The notes under the pieces are model-generated. The model had not been told where the DNA came from, made no database searches, and saw only the letters and a program-made list of their open reading frames with translations. From Gadus chalcogrammus (Eukaryota > Chordata > Actinopteri > Gadiformes > Gadidae), in contig NC_079418.1 in the NCBI RefSeq assembly GCF_026213295.1, positions 5,637,479 through 5,701,478 on the forward strand: a stretch of 64,000 nt of DNA, in the 5' to 3' direction. Numbering within the stretch: the stretch's first letter is position 1; each line of letters opens with the position of its first letter. Both the position numbers and the translations under genes were made by a program. Positions 42,590 through 54,193 of the stretch are shown here, piece by piece.

Positions 42590-43947
42590 TCCGTCACCCA
42601 TCTGACACCTGAACAGCAGGAGGACCTGCTGAACATCATCCCCCGAGGCCTGTTCAGAGACCTGCCAGGACGAACCGATGTCATTATCCGCCTGACAGCT
42701 CCAGGTCCCATCCGGCAGACCAACACCAGGGTTCTAGCGCGACTGATCCCCGCGCTAAAACAGGAAGTGATGGCGCTGCTGGAAATTGGGGTGATCGAGC
42801 CGTCGCACAGCGAGTGGTGCAGTCCCGTGGTCCTTGTGCCCAAAAAGGACGGGGAGCTCTTCTGTGTCGACTACTCTAAGCTGAATAACATCTCTGCATT
42901 CGACCCGTATCCCATGCCACGTGTGGACGAGCTGGTGGCGCGTCTGGGGAAGGCTGAGTTCCTCAGCACCCTCGACCTGTGTAAGGGGTACTGGCAGGTA
43001 CCACTCTCCCCCCAAGCACAGGAGCTGACAGCCTTCAGAGCTCCATCCGGCCTATTCCAGTTCCGGGTCATGCCTTTTGGCCTACACGGCGCCGCAGCGA
43101 GCTTCCAGCGCATGATGGACAAGGTGCTTAACGGCGCTGAAGAATACGCTGCTGCTTACATTGATGACGTGGTCATCCATAGCAGTTCCTGGGAGGCTCA
43201 CCTTCAACACCTGAGCGACATCTTCCAGCGGATCGGGCAAGCCAGCTTGCCCAATCTGAAGTGTGCTACCTGGGCTATGTCCTGGGTGGTGGCACCATCC
43301 GTCCTCATGTCAGCAAGGTGGAGGCCATCCGCGGCTGCCAGCCACCGACAACCAAAAAGGGGGTGAGATCCTTGTTGGGGCTGGCTGGCTGGTAGAGGTG
43401 TTTCATCCCCAACTTCTCCAGCCGAGCTGCGTGTTTGACTGACCTCACTCGGAAATCCATTCCCAACAAGATGGTCTGGACTCCCGAGTGTGAGGTCGCC
43501 TTCCGGGACCTGCAGGAGTGCATGTGCGCTGAGCCAGTGCTGCAGAGCCCTGACTTTTCCTTGCTCTTAACAGTGCAGACGGACGCTTCAGCCCTAGGCC
43601 TAGGGGCTGTGTTGCTGCAAGGTGAGGGGGAGAACAAGATGCCCGTACAGTATGTGAGCCGCTAGGTTTTCCCTCGCGAGACTCGATACTCCACCATCGA
43701 GAAGGAAGGTCTCGCCATTAAATGGGCCCTTGATACTCTGAAGTACTATTTAGTGAGGAAAGAGTTTGTCCTAGAGACAGACCAGAGGCCCTTGCAGTGG
43801 CTGCATCGCATGCGGGACTCTAACTCCAGGATTACTCGCTGGCACCTGTCTTTGCAACCCTACAAAATCACGGTGAAGTACAGGGCTGGTAAAGACAATG
43901 TGATTGCAGACTTTCTGTCGCGTCAGGAGATGGATGCTCCTTCTTAA
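42590..43947 (+). pseudogene. reverse transcriptase and RNase H
   Basis: RT motifs seen are SPVVLVPKKDGELFCVDY, LSTLDLCKGYWQVPLS, FRVMPFGLHGAAASFQRMMD and the catalytic YIDDVVIH. A frameshift near 43245 and a stop at 43394 damage the connection. RNase H reads VQTDASALGLGAVLLQ (catalytic Asp) and YSTIEKEGLAIKWAL, with a stop near 43663. It ends KDNVIADFLSRQEM and a stop at 43945-43947, 11 nt before the 3' LTR. It is the last gene of the element. Confidence 0.9.
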
Positions 43948-43958
43948 GGGGGGGGGTG

Positions 43959-45284
43959 TGTGACGGGGCGCATAGCTACCGTCACGGTAGCGATACGCTA
44001 CCCACGACACGTTAAGAGAGTGCAAATGTCGCCTGTGTGTGTTTGTCTTGTTTGACTATGTATTCCGTTACCTTCATACTGTTTTAAAATCATTTATCAA
44101 CCATGTAATTTATCATACGCGCTACGGCAGTTTAATACAATCTTGCAAGTACCATCATTACAACTTTCTGTTTATTACCATTAACGTCACCTGTTCTGTT
44201 GCACTAACCACTCAAACAAGTATGTTAAAAGTTACACAGTAAATTTTCGTTTTACCAGCGTCTTGTCTAGTCTTTGTATTATGCCGCTTTTCCACCGCAC
44301 ATGTAGCTCGACTCGACACGACACGACTCGACACGACTCGACACGGTAGCAGCGCGGGTGCTTTTCCACCGCAAATAGTACCTCCGGGACGTGGGCGGGG
44401 TCGTCTGCGCGAAAGGGCCGTGACGTATTTTTGTACGCGATGCAAACAACACCTACGTAACCCACACACAGAACCCACATAACAACAATGGAGAACATCG
44501 ATGCGATGGTATTCGTGTTCGTATTATTAGCTGGCATGTTGAAGAAGTGGAATATGTTGGCTGCGGCGCTACTATGGCTGTTCTATCGTTACCAGCATGG
44601 TTGCCATGTCGCTCTCGTGACTTCGTCACACTCGCTGGCCAATCAGTGGCCGGCCGTCTGCCGACGTCACCTTTTAGCATCGGCTCAGCCGCTTGGAACC
44701 TAGAGCGAGGGCGGGGGGGGGGGTGGGGGGGGGGGGGGGGGGTGGGGTACTAGAAAAAGCAGCCACTTGAGGTACTAGATCGCGGTGGAAACGCAAAAAA
44801 GGCGAGCTGAGTCGAGTCGAGTCGAGTCGTGTCGAGCTGGTACCATGCAGTGGAAAAGCGGCATTAGAGATTGTGTGCCGCGTCAACGGGGTTTAAATTG
44901 ATGTCATATAACTTCTGGGTAAACCGGAAGTTATGAGTTGTTGTAATTATTTTTATTGCTGTTTTTGTACATTTTAGTAGGGGAGGGAGAGGCCTATTAA
45001 GGCTGACGCTCATCAGTGGTTCGGGAGAGCTGATGGTGGAAGGCCGTATGTCTGATTATTGCTCTCATAAGTGACTTGTTTAACGGTCCGGTATGCTGAA
45101 GTTTGAATGGAATATTTTGTGACTCTCAAGCCCATTCATTTTGTTTAGCCAAAGTATTTTCTTTTTGTTTTTTTGTTTTAATTTTATTGCCTTATGGGCC
45201 TTAAATTGGGAAAATAAAAGATCCCATCTTTTTCTATACTTCTCGTCTGCTCCTGAGTGATTGTTGGAGCATCTACCCATGACA
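43959..45284 (+). repeat. 3' LTR, with MITE insertion
   Basis: It begins TGTGACGGGG after the polypurine tract and ends CCCATGACA. Sequence outside the MITE totals about 740 bp and matches the 5' LTR blocks. AAAATAAAAGATCCC near 45211 resembles the polyadenylation region. Confidence 0.88.
44282..44863. mobile_element. 582-bp Harbinger-type MITE in the 3' LTR
   Basis: Ends TGCCGCTTTTCCACCGCA and inverted TGCCGCTTTTCCACTGCA are flanked by TTA on both sides (44279-44281 and 44864-44866). Subterminal CTCGACTCGACACGAC repeats are mirrored at the right as GAGTCGAGTCGTGTCG. A G-rich run lies at 44710-44745. The 3-bp TTA duplication suits PIF/Harbinger. Confidence 0.9.
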
Positions 45285-45289
45285 CTGTA

Positions 45290-45505
45290 TGATTATATGT
45301 CTTATGTTTTAATGGAGCCAGTCCTATGGCATTATGTTTTATTGTTGTATATTAATTGCTGTGTGATTTAATGTTATTTTGTTTAGCCACCATGTGCCTA
45401 GGTAGGCCAAAGGATCACAGTAGAAAATTAGCCTGCTGGCTAACACTGGCACATTTACAGAAATGTTGATCAATGTGCACTGACCTTTAAATAAATAAAT
45501 AAATG
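45290..45505 (+). mobile_element. probable LINE 3' tail
   Basis: Sequence reading TGCACTGACC then TTTAAATAAATAAATAAATG resembles the 3' end of a fish LINE with an AAAT tail. No coding part is attached here. The Gmr1-like element at 37224 inserted immediately upstream. Confidence 0.4.
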
Positions 45506-45529
45506 AAAATGAAATCCAGGGTAGGGGAT

Positions 45530-46085
45530 GAAGGGCAGGGGGGAGTGAGGGCGGCAGAGGGGGAGGGTAGGGGTAGGAGGGAGGGTGAGATGGGGGAGGG
45601 AGGGGAGAAAGAGCCAAAGGAGTGGGTGGGGAGGGAGGTAGAGGAGAAAAACTCTTTATTTTTTTTATCAGTATCCAAAGTGAAAAACACAAGCAGTGTT
45701 TTTTTCTTTTCTTTTTTTCGAGTCGCTGGTTGAAGGTTAACCGCTAATTACTCCGATTTATCAACGGACTCCGGGCCAGCGGTGACAAGAACATGGTCCC
45801 GTTTGCTAATAACCCTCTCCGTATCGACCGGGAGAACTCACAGTGAATTAACATATGGTCGGACCCCCCCCCCCCCCCCCCCCCCGAACACCGAAATGCA
45901 GAAAGGTGAACGAAGCAAGGGGGGGGAGGGTGGGGGAGGGAACGAATCTCTGCATTAACATATCGGTGGACTGTCCCCACTCCCCCCCCACCCCAAAATG
46001 CAGAAAGGTGAAAGTAAGGTGGGGTAGGAAGGAGTGGAGGGAGAGGGAGCGTGAGGGGGAGAGTGAGTGAGAGTGGCGAAGGATG
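45530..46085. repeat. G/C-tract-rich block with direct repeats
   Basis: GGGA-rich DNA at 45530-45655 and a C20-type tract at 45866-45885. Two copies of AAATGCAGAAAGGTGAA lie about 105 bp apart (near 45894 and 45997). ATCTCTGCATTAACATAT-like boundaries suggest a short tandem unit. Confidence 0.75.
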
Positions 46086-46119
46086 GGGGAGGAACATATC
46101 TCTGAATTAAGGGGAGTCG

Positions 46120-46171
46120 AGATCCAATCACGCACACTGGGAGTCGAGGCCCAGTGTGCGTGATTGGATCT
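46120..46171. repeat. perfect 22-bp-arm palindrome
   Basis: The arms are 46120-46141 and 46150-46171 (AGATCCAATCACGCACACTG then GG, and the exact complement) around the 8-nt loop AGTCGAGG. No transposon is evident within or around it. Confidence 0.95.
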
Positions 46172-46204
46172 TAAAGGCTCTTTCCACAGTGACGGGTGAG
46201 GTAT

Positions 46205-46786
46205 TCTCTCTCACTCTCCCTCTCTCTGTCCGTCTCTGTCTCTTATTTTACCCTATCTCTCTCTCCCTCTCTCTCTATCCCTCTCTCTGTCTCTCTCTCT
46301 TTCCCTCTCTCTCTTTCTCTCCCCCCATCTCTCTCTCCCTTCCCTCCGTCTCCCCCACCGCCACCGCCCCGCCCCCCCCTCACTTCCCCTTTCTCTCTCT
46401 CTCCCTCTTCCCCACCTCTCTATCTATCTATCACTCTATCACTCTCTCTCTCTTTCCTCCTCACTATGTGCGGCACCATTTGCGTATGTCTATCTATCTC
46501 GCTCCTCTCTCTCTCCGTCTGTAATCTTGGGGAGGGAGCTCAGCCATCCAGCCCTCCTCCTCCTCCTCCCCCTCCACCACCTCCTCCTCCCTTCCCGTCA
46601 GCCAGAGCGCGACAGGGACAGCCAACACCTGTGGAAACGACCACGGAGAGATAAGACCTGGCAGCTCAGAGGAGCAGGAGGAGGAAGAGGAGGAGGAGGA
46701 GGAGGAGGAGGAGGAGAAAAAATTGCGATGCGAATACTAAAATAGTCCCCGCGGAGCTCGCCGACAAACCCCCCCCCCCCCCCCTC

Positions 46787-46834
<48 letters not shown>

Positions 46835-46835
46835 G
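46205..46835. repeat. compound microsatellite block
   Basis: (CT)n and CCTC-rich DNA to about 46525, (CCT)n at 46553-46590, (GGA)n at 46676-46717, C-tract near 46770, then pure (CT)n to 46831. Confidence 0.93.
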
Positions 46836-46869
46836 GTAAATCTATTCTAAGGTCCTGTCCTGTCCTGGG

Positions 46870-47110
46870 GGGGAAAGCAACACTAGACACAACACTACAC
46901 AACACAATACTACACACACAACATCACACTACACAATACAACACAGCACAAAACTACATTACCACACCACACTACACACAACATCACACTACACAACACA
47001 ACATAACACAACATAACACACCACACTACACAACATCACACCACACTAAGCTACACAACAACACACTACACTACACAAAATAATTCAACACAACACACTA
47101 CACAACATCA
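46870..47110. repeat. ACACA-type pentanucleotide array
   Basis: Degenerate ACACT/ACAAC/ACATC units repeat for about 240 bp. A similar shorter array is at 51640-51735. Confidence 0.85.
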
Positions 47111-47249
47111 GCTACTTCCTGTCACTGATGGGGACGGTGGTTGAAATGGTTATTTGACCGTTTAAGTATTTTGTATTTTGTACGCCGAATATATTACGGT
47201 TTGACGACTTTTCTCGATGCAAGCACAGGCCTGTCGTGTGCGTATCTGT

Positions 47250-47367
47250 TCAGGGGAGGGAGAGAGAGGAGGGGGAGAGAGAGGTAGAGGGTGGGGATAA
47301 GGGAGAGAGAAGAAAAGAGGAAGTGAGGAGGGAGAGAGGGCAGAGGGGGGAGAGAGGGTGGGGAGGG

Positions 47368-47431
<64 letters not shown>

Positions 47432-47470
47432 CAGAGGAGAGAGACAGAGAGAGAGGGAGAGAAAGAGAGG
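47250..47470. repeat. (GA)n purine tract
   Basis: About 220 bp of purine, pure GA near 47372-47422. Confidence 0.95.
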
Positions 47471-48090
47471 TTGTTTGAGGACAAGGGTGGGACAACCCTC
47501 TGACAAGAGTGCAAAATCATAGTTTTTTTAATAAGGCCCTAAAAAAATGCAATGGGTTGTAATGTACCGTGTCACGTCCAATTCTGCAATACGCCATTTT
47601 AATTGACAATTTTTATCGGAATCGTTTAACGTTTACGCCGAATGTTAACCTTTACGGGGGAACGGTTAAACTGTGCAATGCCTCTGCGGCTTTTTTCAGC
47701 ACAGCTAACTCGGAAAACATGCAAGCCGATCTGAACTCCTTCATATTATGTCTAGTGTTCAATCTGAATATTCTGAGGTGTGTATTTTTCCCCTTACTTT
47801 TACGTTGTATGGTATTTGACAGATGCTTTTCATCCGAAGGGACTTACAATATGTACATTTGTCCGTAGGTTCGTAGTTCCGAAGCCGTTTAAACTAATTC
47901 ATAGTTCGGAGTCTGTTTGATCTTTTTTTTTTTTAACATTGCATTTACACTTTTTTACACTTTCACTTCAATATACTGTGAAGTATTTGTTTGTTCCTCC
48001 TTAGCATTGACTTTAGCACCTTTGTTTGTTTTCACAACTATTAGTGTTAGTATTTTTTGTGTATTGTATTAAATCTAGTGTCCTCCAATG
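47471..48090. other. unassigned, contains a dispersed fish repeat tail
   Basis: CAGATGCTTTTCATCCGAAG and GGACTTACAATATGTACATT near 47820-47860 match the reversed tail motif of common fish LINE/SINE repeats. No gene recognised. Confidence 0.4.
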
Positions 48091-48099
48091 TTGACGTCC

Positions 48100-49560
48100 A
48101 GTAGGCTTCTCGGACCATTCGATGGTTATATGTGAGGTTTTTATTGCAAATATGAAGAATAAGTCTGCATATTGGCATTTTAACACCGCTTTGCGTTAAG
48201 ATGTGCATTTTAGAGAGGTTTCTATTTATTTTTGGTCATGTTTTAAGGAAAGGAAGGGGGATTTTATGTGGTTAAAACAATGGTGGGATCATGGCAAAAT
48301 ACAGACAAAGCAGCTTTGTCAACAGTACACTCTCAATGTCTCTCGTGACATCATCAAGTCTATGAAAGATCTCGAGTTAGATATAGTGGAGCTGCAGAGT
48401 ACTGCACAGTCCACAGGAAATGGAGGCTGTGTTGAGAACCTCAAATCGAAAAAAGCCGTGCTGGCAGACCTGCTGTGCTCCAGAGCGCAGGGGTTTTCAG
48501 AGCGTTTCTTTAATGGATTCCGTCCAAGTTCTTCTTCAGTCTGGAGAAGAAGAAAGAACAGAGTAGACAGATCCATGCGCTGCGGTCAGAGGACGGACGG
48601 ACACCTCAGGAACAGAGCGTGGATTTCTATGTGAAGCTGTATAGCAGTGAGTACCAGCAGGATGATGCTGTCTTTGACTCGTTCTGTGAGAACCTGCCCA
48701 CAGTGTCATAGGAGCCCAACAGGGAGCTGGAGGGGCCCCTGACTGAGTAGGAGGTGTTTGCTGCCTTGCAGAGTGTACAGGGGGGTTAGGCCCCCCGCAT
48801 CGATGGGTTGCCCTCTGAATTCTACAGAGTTTTCTGGACTGTACTTAAGGAAGACATGCAGAGCTTTGAGCACTCCTCTCTCCCACAGAGCTGCAGGAGG
48901 GCTGTGCTCACTCTGCTGCCCAAGAAAGGAGACCTGCAGGTGATCAAGAACTGGAGGCCCATCTCACTTCTGTGCGTAGATTACAAGCTGCTTTCAAAAG
49001 TCCTGTCCAACCAGCTGATGAAGGTGATGGACCAGCTCATTCACCGGTCTCAGACTTACTGTGTGCCCGGCAGGTCCATTGTTGACAATGTGTCACTTAT
49101 TAGGGCTATTTTGGAAGTCTCCGGTTCTTTGGGTTTAGATACTGGTCTGGTTTCTTTAGACCAGGGATAAGCTTTTGATCGGGTTGAGCACCGCTACCTT
49201 TGGAAAGTTTTACAAACGTACGGCCTCAGCCCGGGTCTGATAGCTAAGATGAATGTCCTGTATGAGAACATTGAGAGTGTGCTAAAGATGGTGGTCTGTG
49301 TAAACCTTTTAAAACAGAAAGCGGTATTCAACAAGGCTGCTCCATGTCTGGTGTGATGTATTCACTGTCGATAGAACCCATTTTGCACAATGTTCGTGGT
49401 TTTATTGATGGCCTGTTTATACCTGATATTAGTTAAAACCTGGGGGTTCATCTGGGGGATGAACAGAGTGAAAGGAAGAACTGGGATGGTGTGTTGGAAA
49501 AGGTGGAGGGGAAGCTGGCTTAGTGGAGATGGCTGCTTACCCACATGTCCTACAGAGGAA
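48100..49560 (+). pseudogene. Tx1/L1-like LINE ORF2 relic
   Basis: The endonuclease tail reads FSDHSMVICEV (near 48112). A linker follows with KGDFMWLKQWW and QLCQQYTLNVSRDIIKSM. After frameshifts, VDFYVKLYSSEYQQDDAVFD is seen near 48620. RT motifs are RIDGLPSEFYRVFW, TLLPKKGDLQVIKNWRPISL, DYKLLSKVLSNQLMKVMD, QTYCVPGRSIVDN and LVSLDQ with a stop before AFDRVEHRYLW. The FADD box region (about 49350-49440) is deleted. A final thumb-like piece is HLGDEQSERKNWDGVLEKV. The vocabulary fits the Tx1 branch of L1. At least five stops or frameshifts are present. Confidence 0.85.
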
Positions 49561-49658
49561 ATTATCGCTGTATATAAAAAAAAATTTTGTCTGTGTTTAA
49601 AAGGTAAATTATTGAAGAGAGAAAGTTTTTTCAAAAATCAAAAAAATATCTCTCCCTG

Positions 49659-49724
<66 letters not shown>

Positions 49725-49825
49725 GGTGTGTATATTTTATATATGTTTTTGTTTTTTATGTATTTGTTTTGTGCGTGATGGTATTTCCCCTTAATAAAGG
49801 GATTAATAAGGTTGTATCTATTCAT
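49561..49825 (+). mobile_element. LINE 3' region interrupted by a (CT)n array
   Basis: (CT)n at 49659-49718 is followed by TTTCCCCTTAATAAAGGGAT at about 49786-49805, which looks like the LINE polyadenylation end. TATC-rich bases follow. Confidence 0.55.
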
Positions 49826-50118
49826 CTATCTATAATATTAAATCCACTGCGATACTCGCTCCATCAATCCCCTTCAGTCAACTGATCCATTAGCATGTGA
49901 CTCACCCACTCACTCTAACTCCGCTCATTGCATATCAAGCTAGTGAGAGAGAGGGGGGAGGGACTGATGCCCGACAGATAGAGGGGGAGACGGAGGAGAG
50001 AGGGAGGGAGGTTGATGCACATCAAAAGTAATTAATATCCCCCCCGACCTAAAGTTGATCATCCTACTGGTAATTAGGAGTTGTTTACATCTTCCCCGGG
50101 CTAATCAGGGGGGAGGCT

Positions 50119-50178
<60 letters not shown>

Positions 50179-50189
50179 TGGGTGTGTGT

Positions 50190-50228
<39 letters not shown>

Positions 50229-50457
50229 TGTGTTTTCATCATATTCATGAGTTCTTGATTATGGCTAGCATAGTAGAGAGAGAGAGAGAGAGGGAGAGGG
50301 AGAGGGAGAGAGAGAGAGGGAGAGAGAGAGGAGAGAGAGAGAGGAGAGGGGAGAGAGAGGGAGAGGAGAGAGGGAGAGAGAGGAGAGAGAGAGGAGAGAG
50401 AGAGAGAGAGAGGAGAGAGAGAGGAGAGAGGGAGAGGGAGAGAGGGAGGAGAGGGGA

Positions 50458-50507
<50 letters not shown>
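50119..50507. repeat. (GT)n then (GA)n arrays
   Basis: (GT)n at 50119-50230 and (GA)n at 50276-50503, separated by about 45 bp of unique sequence. Confidence 0.95.
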
Positions 50508-50508
<1 letters not shown>

Positions 50509-51410
50509 GTTGTAAGACTTTCATTTTATAACCTAGAAATTAAATAAAGGAAAGATGGCTAATTTGTTTTAATTGGAGGGGACTGATCTCTTTCTCTCTT
50601 CGTCATTCATTATCCCGTTTCGTGATGTTTGGATTCGGTTGTGAAGGTGAACTTTGTGAAAGGATTCAATTAAACAGAAACACGTTGACTCAAACTCACA
50701 CAACCCTAAACAAAATAATTACATCAGCAGTTGAATTTGAGTTTTTTTCTTCAGAAATATATATGTGATATTATATATATTATATAATATATAGTATATA
50801 TTTTAAGAGCGAAGTAATATGTATATCTTAACGATGTCTTTGTTTTTTGGTGGGAAAGTGGTTAGCTGTGCTGCATCAAAGCAAGAATAGCTAGCTTTGA
50901 TGCTGTACATTAAAATCAATATTCCAATGGGATTTCTAAAGTATATCATCATTTATTACTTAATAAAATGAAATATGAAACATTTCAGGCACCTTCAGAC
51001 TTTAAGGTGCGTAAACCACGACTGTAATGTCACACTTTCGTCAAGTAAACAACAGCCTGTACAGGTCAATATGGTATAGACGCTAGCCTCACTTAGGCTT
51101 AGCTTGCAGGGGACTCAATTTTGCCTTCTGCTAAATTAATTCATGTACAGACATCCAGCGATGGATCAAGAGGTTCTATCGACCCCAGTGACTGCGAGCG
51201 ATCCCCCCGTTCTGACGAGCAAGTCGATGAGTGCATGAGGCAATGACTGAATGAACGGACAGCCGATACACGGAGCATTGTCTTTCCCTCGTGTGATTAC
51301 GAGATTTGTGGGAACGTCGTTTTAGTGTTAGATAGTACTCTATCTCCGGGGGGAATATCGACTGACTTTCAGTTTTTTTGGGGGGGATTGCGGTTGGTTT
51401 TTCTACTTCA
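50508..51410. other. unassigned
   Basis: An AT-rich TATATATT inverted stretch lies near 50757-50800. Nothing else is recognised. Confidence 0.3.
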
Positions 51411-51412
51411 TG

Positions 51413-51458
<46 letters not shown>

Positions 51459-51530
51459 AAAGAGGGAGAGAGAGCTAGAGAGAGGGGAAGGAAGGAGAGG
51501 GGGAGGGAGGGAGGGAGAGGGGTTTGGGGG
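51413..51530. repeat. (GA)n purine tract
   Basis: Pure GA to about 51455, then GGGAGG mixtures. Confidence 0.93.
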
Positions 51531-51639
51531 GGGTTCGTAAGATGCTGAGTCGCACCTTATTCAAGCAGCGAAACGCCCTGAGCCGACTCAGCGGTTTTCA
51601 GAAACAACATTTCTCGCAAGAAAACTGTCGGAGCTACTT

Positions 51640-51735
51640 TACCCAACTACACACAACACAACACAACACAACATGATACAACACTACACTACACAACACA
51701 ACACAACACTAAACAATGCAACACAACACTGCTGA
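51640..51735. repeat. ACACA-type pentanucleotide array
   Basis: ACACAACACA units with ATGATACA and ACTACACT variants, like 46870-47110. Confidence 0.85.
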
Positions 51736-51982
51736 GGAAGACAGGGGGGGGGCGTAAATAGATGAATAAAGGAGGAAATGAATGGATCAACCAGGAAATT
51801 ATTGTTTGTCTTAATTAAAGACTTGATTAGAAAACAAGAGTCTGTTCAGAGCTTGAAGAGGAAGCAGCCAATGAGGATCAGAGGAACCGATTGGTGGTTT
51901 GGACGCAGATTTAATGAGGTCAGGGGTCTTGGTGAGATGGTAACCCCGTCAGCCCACTAAACGAAGCAAACATACAAACAGA

Positions 51983-52170
51983 TATACACACACACACACA
52001 CACAGGTATGTACGCACACACATACATAAAGAAACACACACATAGGAACACACACTCACACACACACACAAACATCACACCTACACACACACACAAACAG
52101 ACAACGATAAACACACAGATAAGCACACTCACACACAGTAATAAATACACAAAGAAATACACAAACAAGT
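51983..52170. repeat. (CA)n-rich stretch
   Basis: CA runs with AAAGAAACACAC and GATAAACACAC interruptions. Confidence 0.9.
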
Positions 52171-52320
52171 GTAAATAATTGATGCTGTGGGTGCTAGGTG
52201 CAGGGGGGAAGAGGCAGGGTGCTGGGGGGGACCCATTCCAGATGGCGGTGGTGCAGCGACTCCACCCTGTCAAAGCAGAGCGCCACTCCCAAAGGTACCT
52301 GGAAGAGTGCGAATGTGTGT

Positions 52321-52686
52321 TGTGGCAACCCGGTTGGCTGGAAGACTGGTTGACACGGTAAGAAGGCACGTTCAAGGCGAGTTTAAAGCCGGTCACGGCG
52401 TTTATTACAACAGGGTAGAAGGTTAAGCATAAGTGTCTCTAAGCTAGGGTCTCCGTGAGCCTCGTAGCCGTCGTGGGGTTGTGCGTCTCCTTCTCCGTTG
52501 TCGGGGGGTCGCCTCCTTGCAGTGAGTCCCCGACCCTGCTTTAACCCTTCCACGGGTTCCTCTCGCCGGGTGTTTCCCATCCAGCTGATGAGGATCAGCT
52601 GCAGAACGCTCCCTGACCCTGGCACGTGGGTGGCGGCGGTACACGCCCTCTACCACCCGACCCCTGGTGGGGGGTGGGTTGCCACA
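52321..52686 (-). repeat. 3' LTR of the second Gmr1-like element
   Basis: 366 bp with TGTGGCAACCC/GGGTTGCCACA ends, preceded on the minus strand by the purine-rich CGGTGGAGGAG. The RNase H frame reads on into the LTR to 52444 without a stop, probably because the native stop has mutated. Confidence 0.88.
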
Positions 52687-54190
52687 CTCCTCCACCGTTA
52701 GACCAAGCCGTCGACTGCTCGGGTTCCATCCCAGGCACGCGTCCCGGCGTGACAGGGCATCCGCGTTGGCGTGCTCCTTCCCCGGTCTGTGGGCCACCTT
52801 GAACCTGAAGTCCTGGAGTGCCAGGAACCACCTCGTCACCCGGGCGTTGGTGTCTTTGGCGCCTGCCATCCACTTCAGTGGCGCATGGTCGGTGACCAGG
52901 GTGAACTCTCGACCTAGGAGGTAATAGCGCAGTTTGTCAAGAGACCACTTGATCGCCAGGGCCTCCATCTCCACAGTGGAATAGTTCTTCTCGTTCGGAA
53001 GGAGCTTCCGGCTGATATACATAACCGGGTGCTCCTCTCCGGCCCGGATCTGGGACAGGACCCCTCCTAGCCCCACTTCCGAGGCGTCTGTGTGCACAAT
53101 GAGGGGTGAAGCGTAATCAGGGGTTACAAGCAGAGGTACCGCGCACAGGGCCCCCCGCAGCGTCCCGAACGCTTCCTCAGCCTTCTCTGACCACCTGATC
53201 CGGTAGGGCAGGGCCTTCCAGGTCAGGTCGTTGAGTGGGCTGGCCAGAGTAGCGAAGCCGGGTATAAACCGCTGGTAGTACCCCACCAACCCCAGGAACG
53301 CCTTCACCTGCTTCTTGGTCGAGGGGCGGGGCCGGTCCCGGATGGCCACCACCTGGCTCTCCTGCGGCCGGATGTTCCCCCGTCCTACCCGGTACCTCAG
53401 GTAGGCCGTCTCCTCCAGTCCTAGTCGGCACTTGGCCGGGTTGGCTGTGAGGCCCGCCTTCCGCAGTTCCCCCAACACGTCCCGCAGCTGCCTGACGTGG
53501 ACGTCCCAACTGTCGCTGTGGATGATAATGTCATCTATGTAGGCCTCAGCGTAGGCCTGGTGGGGTCGCAGGAGCTGGTCCATCATCCTCTGAAATGTGG
53601 CCGGCGCCCCGTGAACGCCGAAGGGGAGGACGGTGTAGTGGTATAGACCCCCGGTGTCGCGAACGCCGTTTTCTCCCGGGCGGTCCGGGTCAATGGCACC
53701 TGCCAGTAACCCTTGGTCAGTTCCAGGGTGGTGAGGTACCGGGCCGGCGTCGAAGTCGGAGACCTCGTTCAGCCTCCTGAAATCATTGCAGAACCTGAAC
53801 GTCCCGTCAAGTTTGGGCACGAGGATGACCGGGCTGGACCAGGCGCTGCGTGACTCCTCGATGACGCGAAGTCGGAGCATTCGGCCCACCTCCTCCTGGA
53901 TGGCGTTCCGCCGCGCCTCCGGAACCCTGTAGGGAGGGACTCTCACAGTTACCCCCGGCGCCGTCCGGATGTCGTGGTGGGCGGCCGTCGTTCGCCCGGG
54001 GAGCTCCGAGAACACGTCGCGGTGCTGCATCACGATGTCATCCAGGTCATGCTTTTGGGCTGGGCTGAGGTCCTCCCCCATCGGTACCACCGGGACTCCG
54101 CCTCGTGCCGCCAACGCCATGGGTGCCGGTTCCGGGGGGTCCGCTCCCCCCCTCCACTGCTTCAGGATGTTCACATGGTAGAGCTGGGTG
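52687..54190 (-). pseudogene. reverse transcriptase and RNase H
   Basis: The frame is continuous with the integrase C-terminus upstream. RT shows WSSPVILVPKLDGTFRFCND, then a garbled stretch (PVPHHPGTDQGL) where a short deletion and compensating frameshifts replace the TLDL-containing motif. YHYTVLPFGVHGAPATFQRM and the catalytic YIDDIIIHSDSW follow. The connection reads VKAFLGLVGYYQRFIPGFA. RNase H shows VHTDASEVGLGGVLSQ, YSTVEMEALAIKWSL, LVTDHAPLKWM and NADALSRRD. The open frame is long, but loss of the first catalytic Asp region of RT would inactivate it. Confidence 0.88.
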
Positions 54191-54193
54191 GGC

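Larger units (their letters stand above)
37224..45284 (+). mobile_element. Gmr1-like Ty3/gypsy element with both LTRs
   Basis: Ends are TGTGACGGGG and CCCATGACA. Identical 5-bp duplications CTGTA lie at 37219-37223 and 45285-45289. Internal order is gag, protease, integrase, RT, RNase H. A polypurine tract (TAAGGGGGGGG) precedes the 3' LTR. Frameshifts and stops occur in every gene. MITEs sit in gag and in the 3' LTR, and a probable further insertion in the 5' LTR. The LTRs have diverged by indels, so it is old. Confidence 0.93.

Noticed and set aside
52166..52426. Open frames around the 3' LTR start as genes
   Set aside because: They straddle the LTR boundary at 52321 and show no domain or conserved motif.
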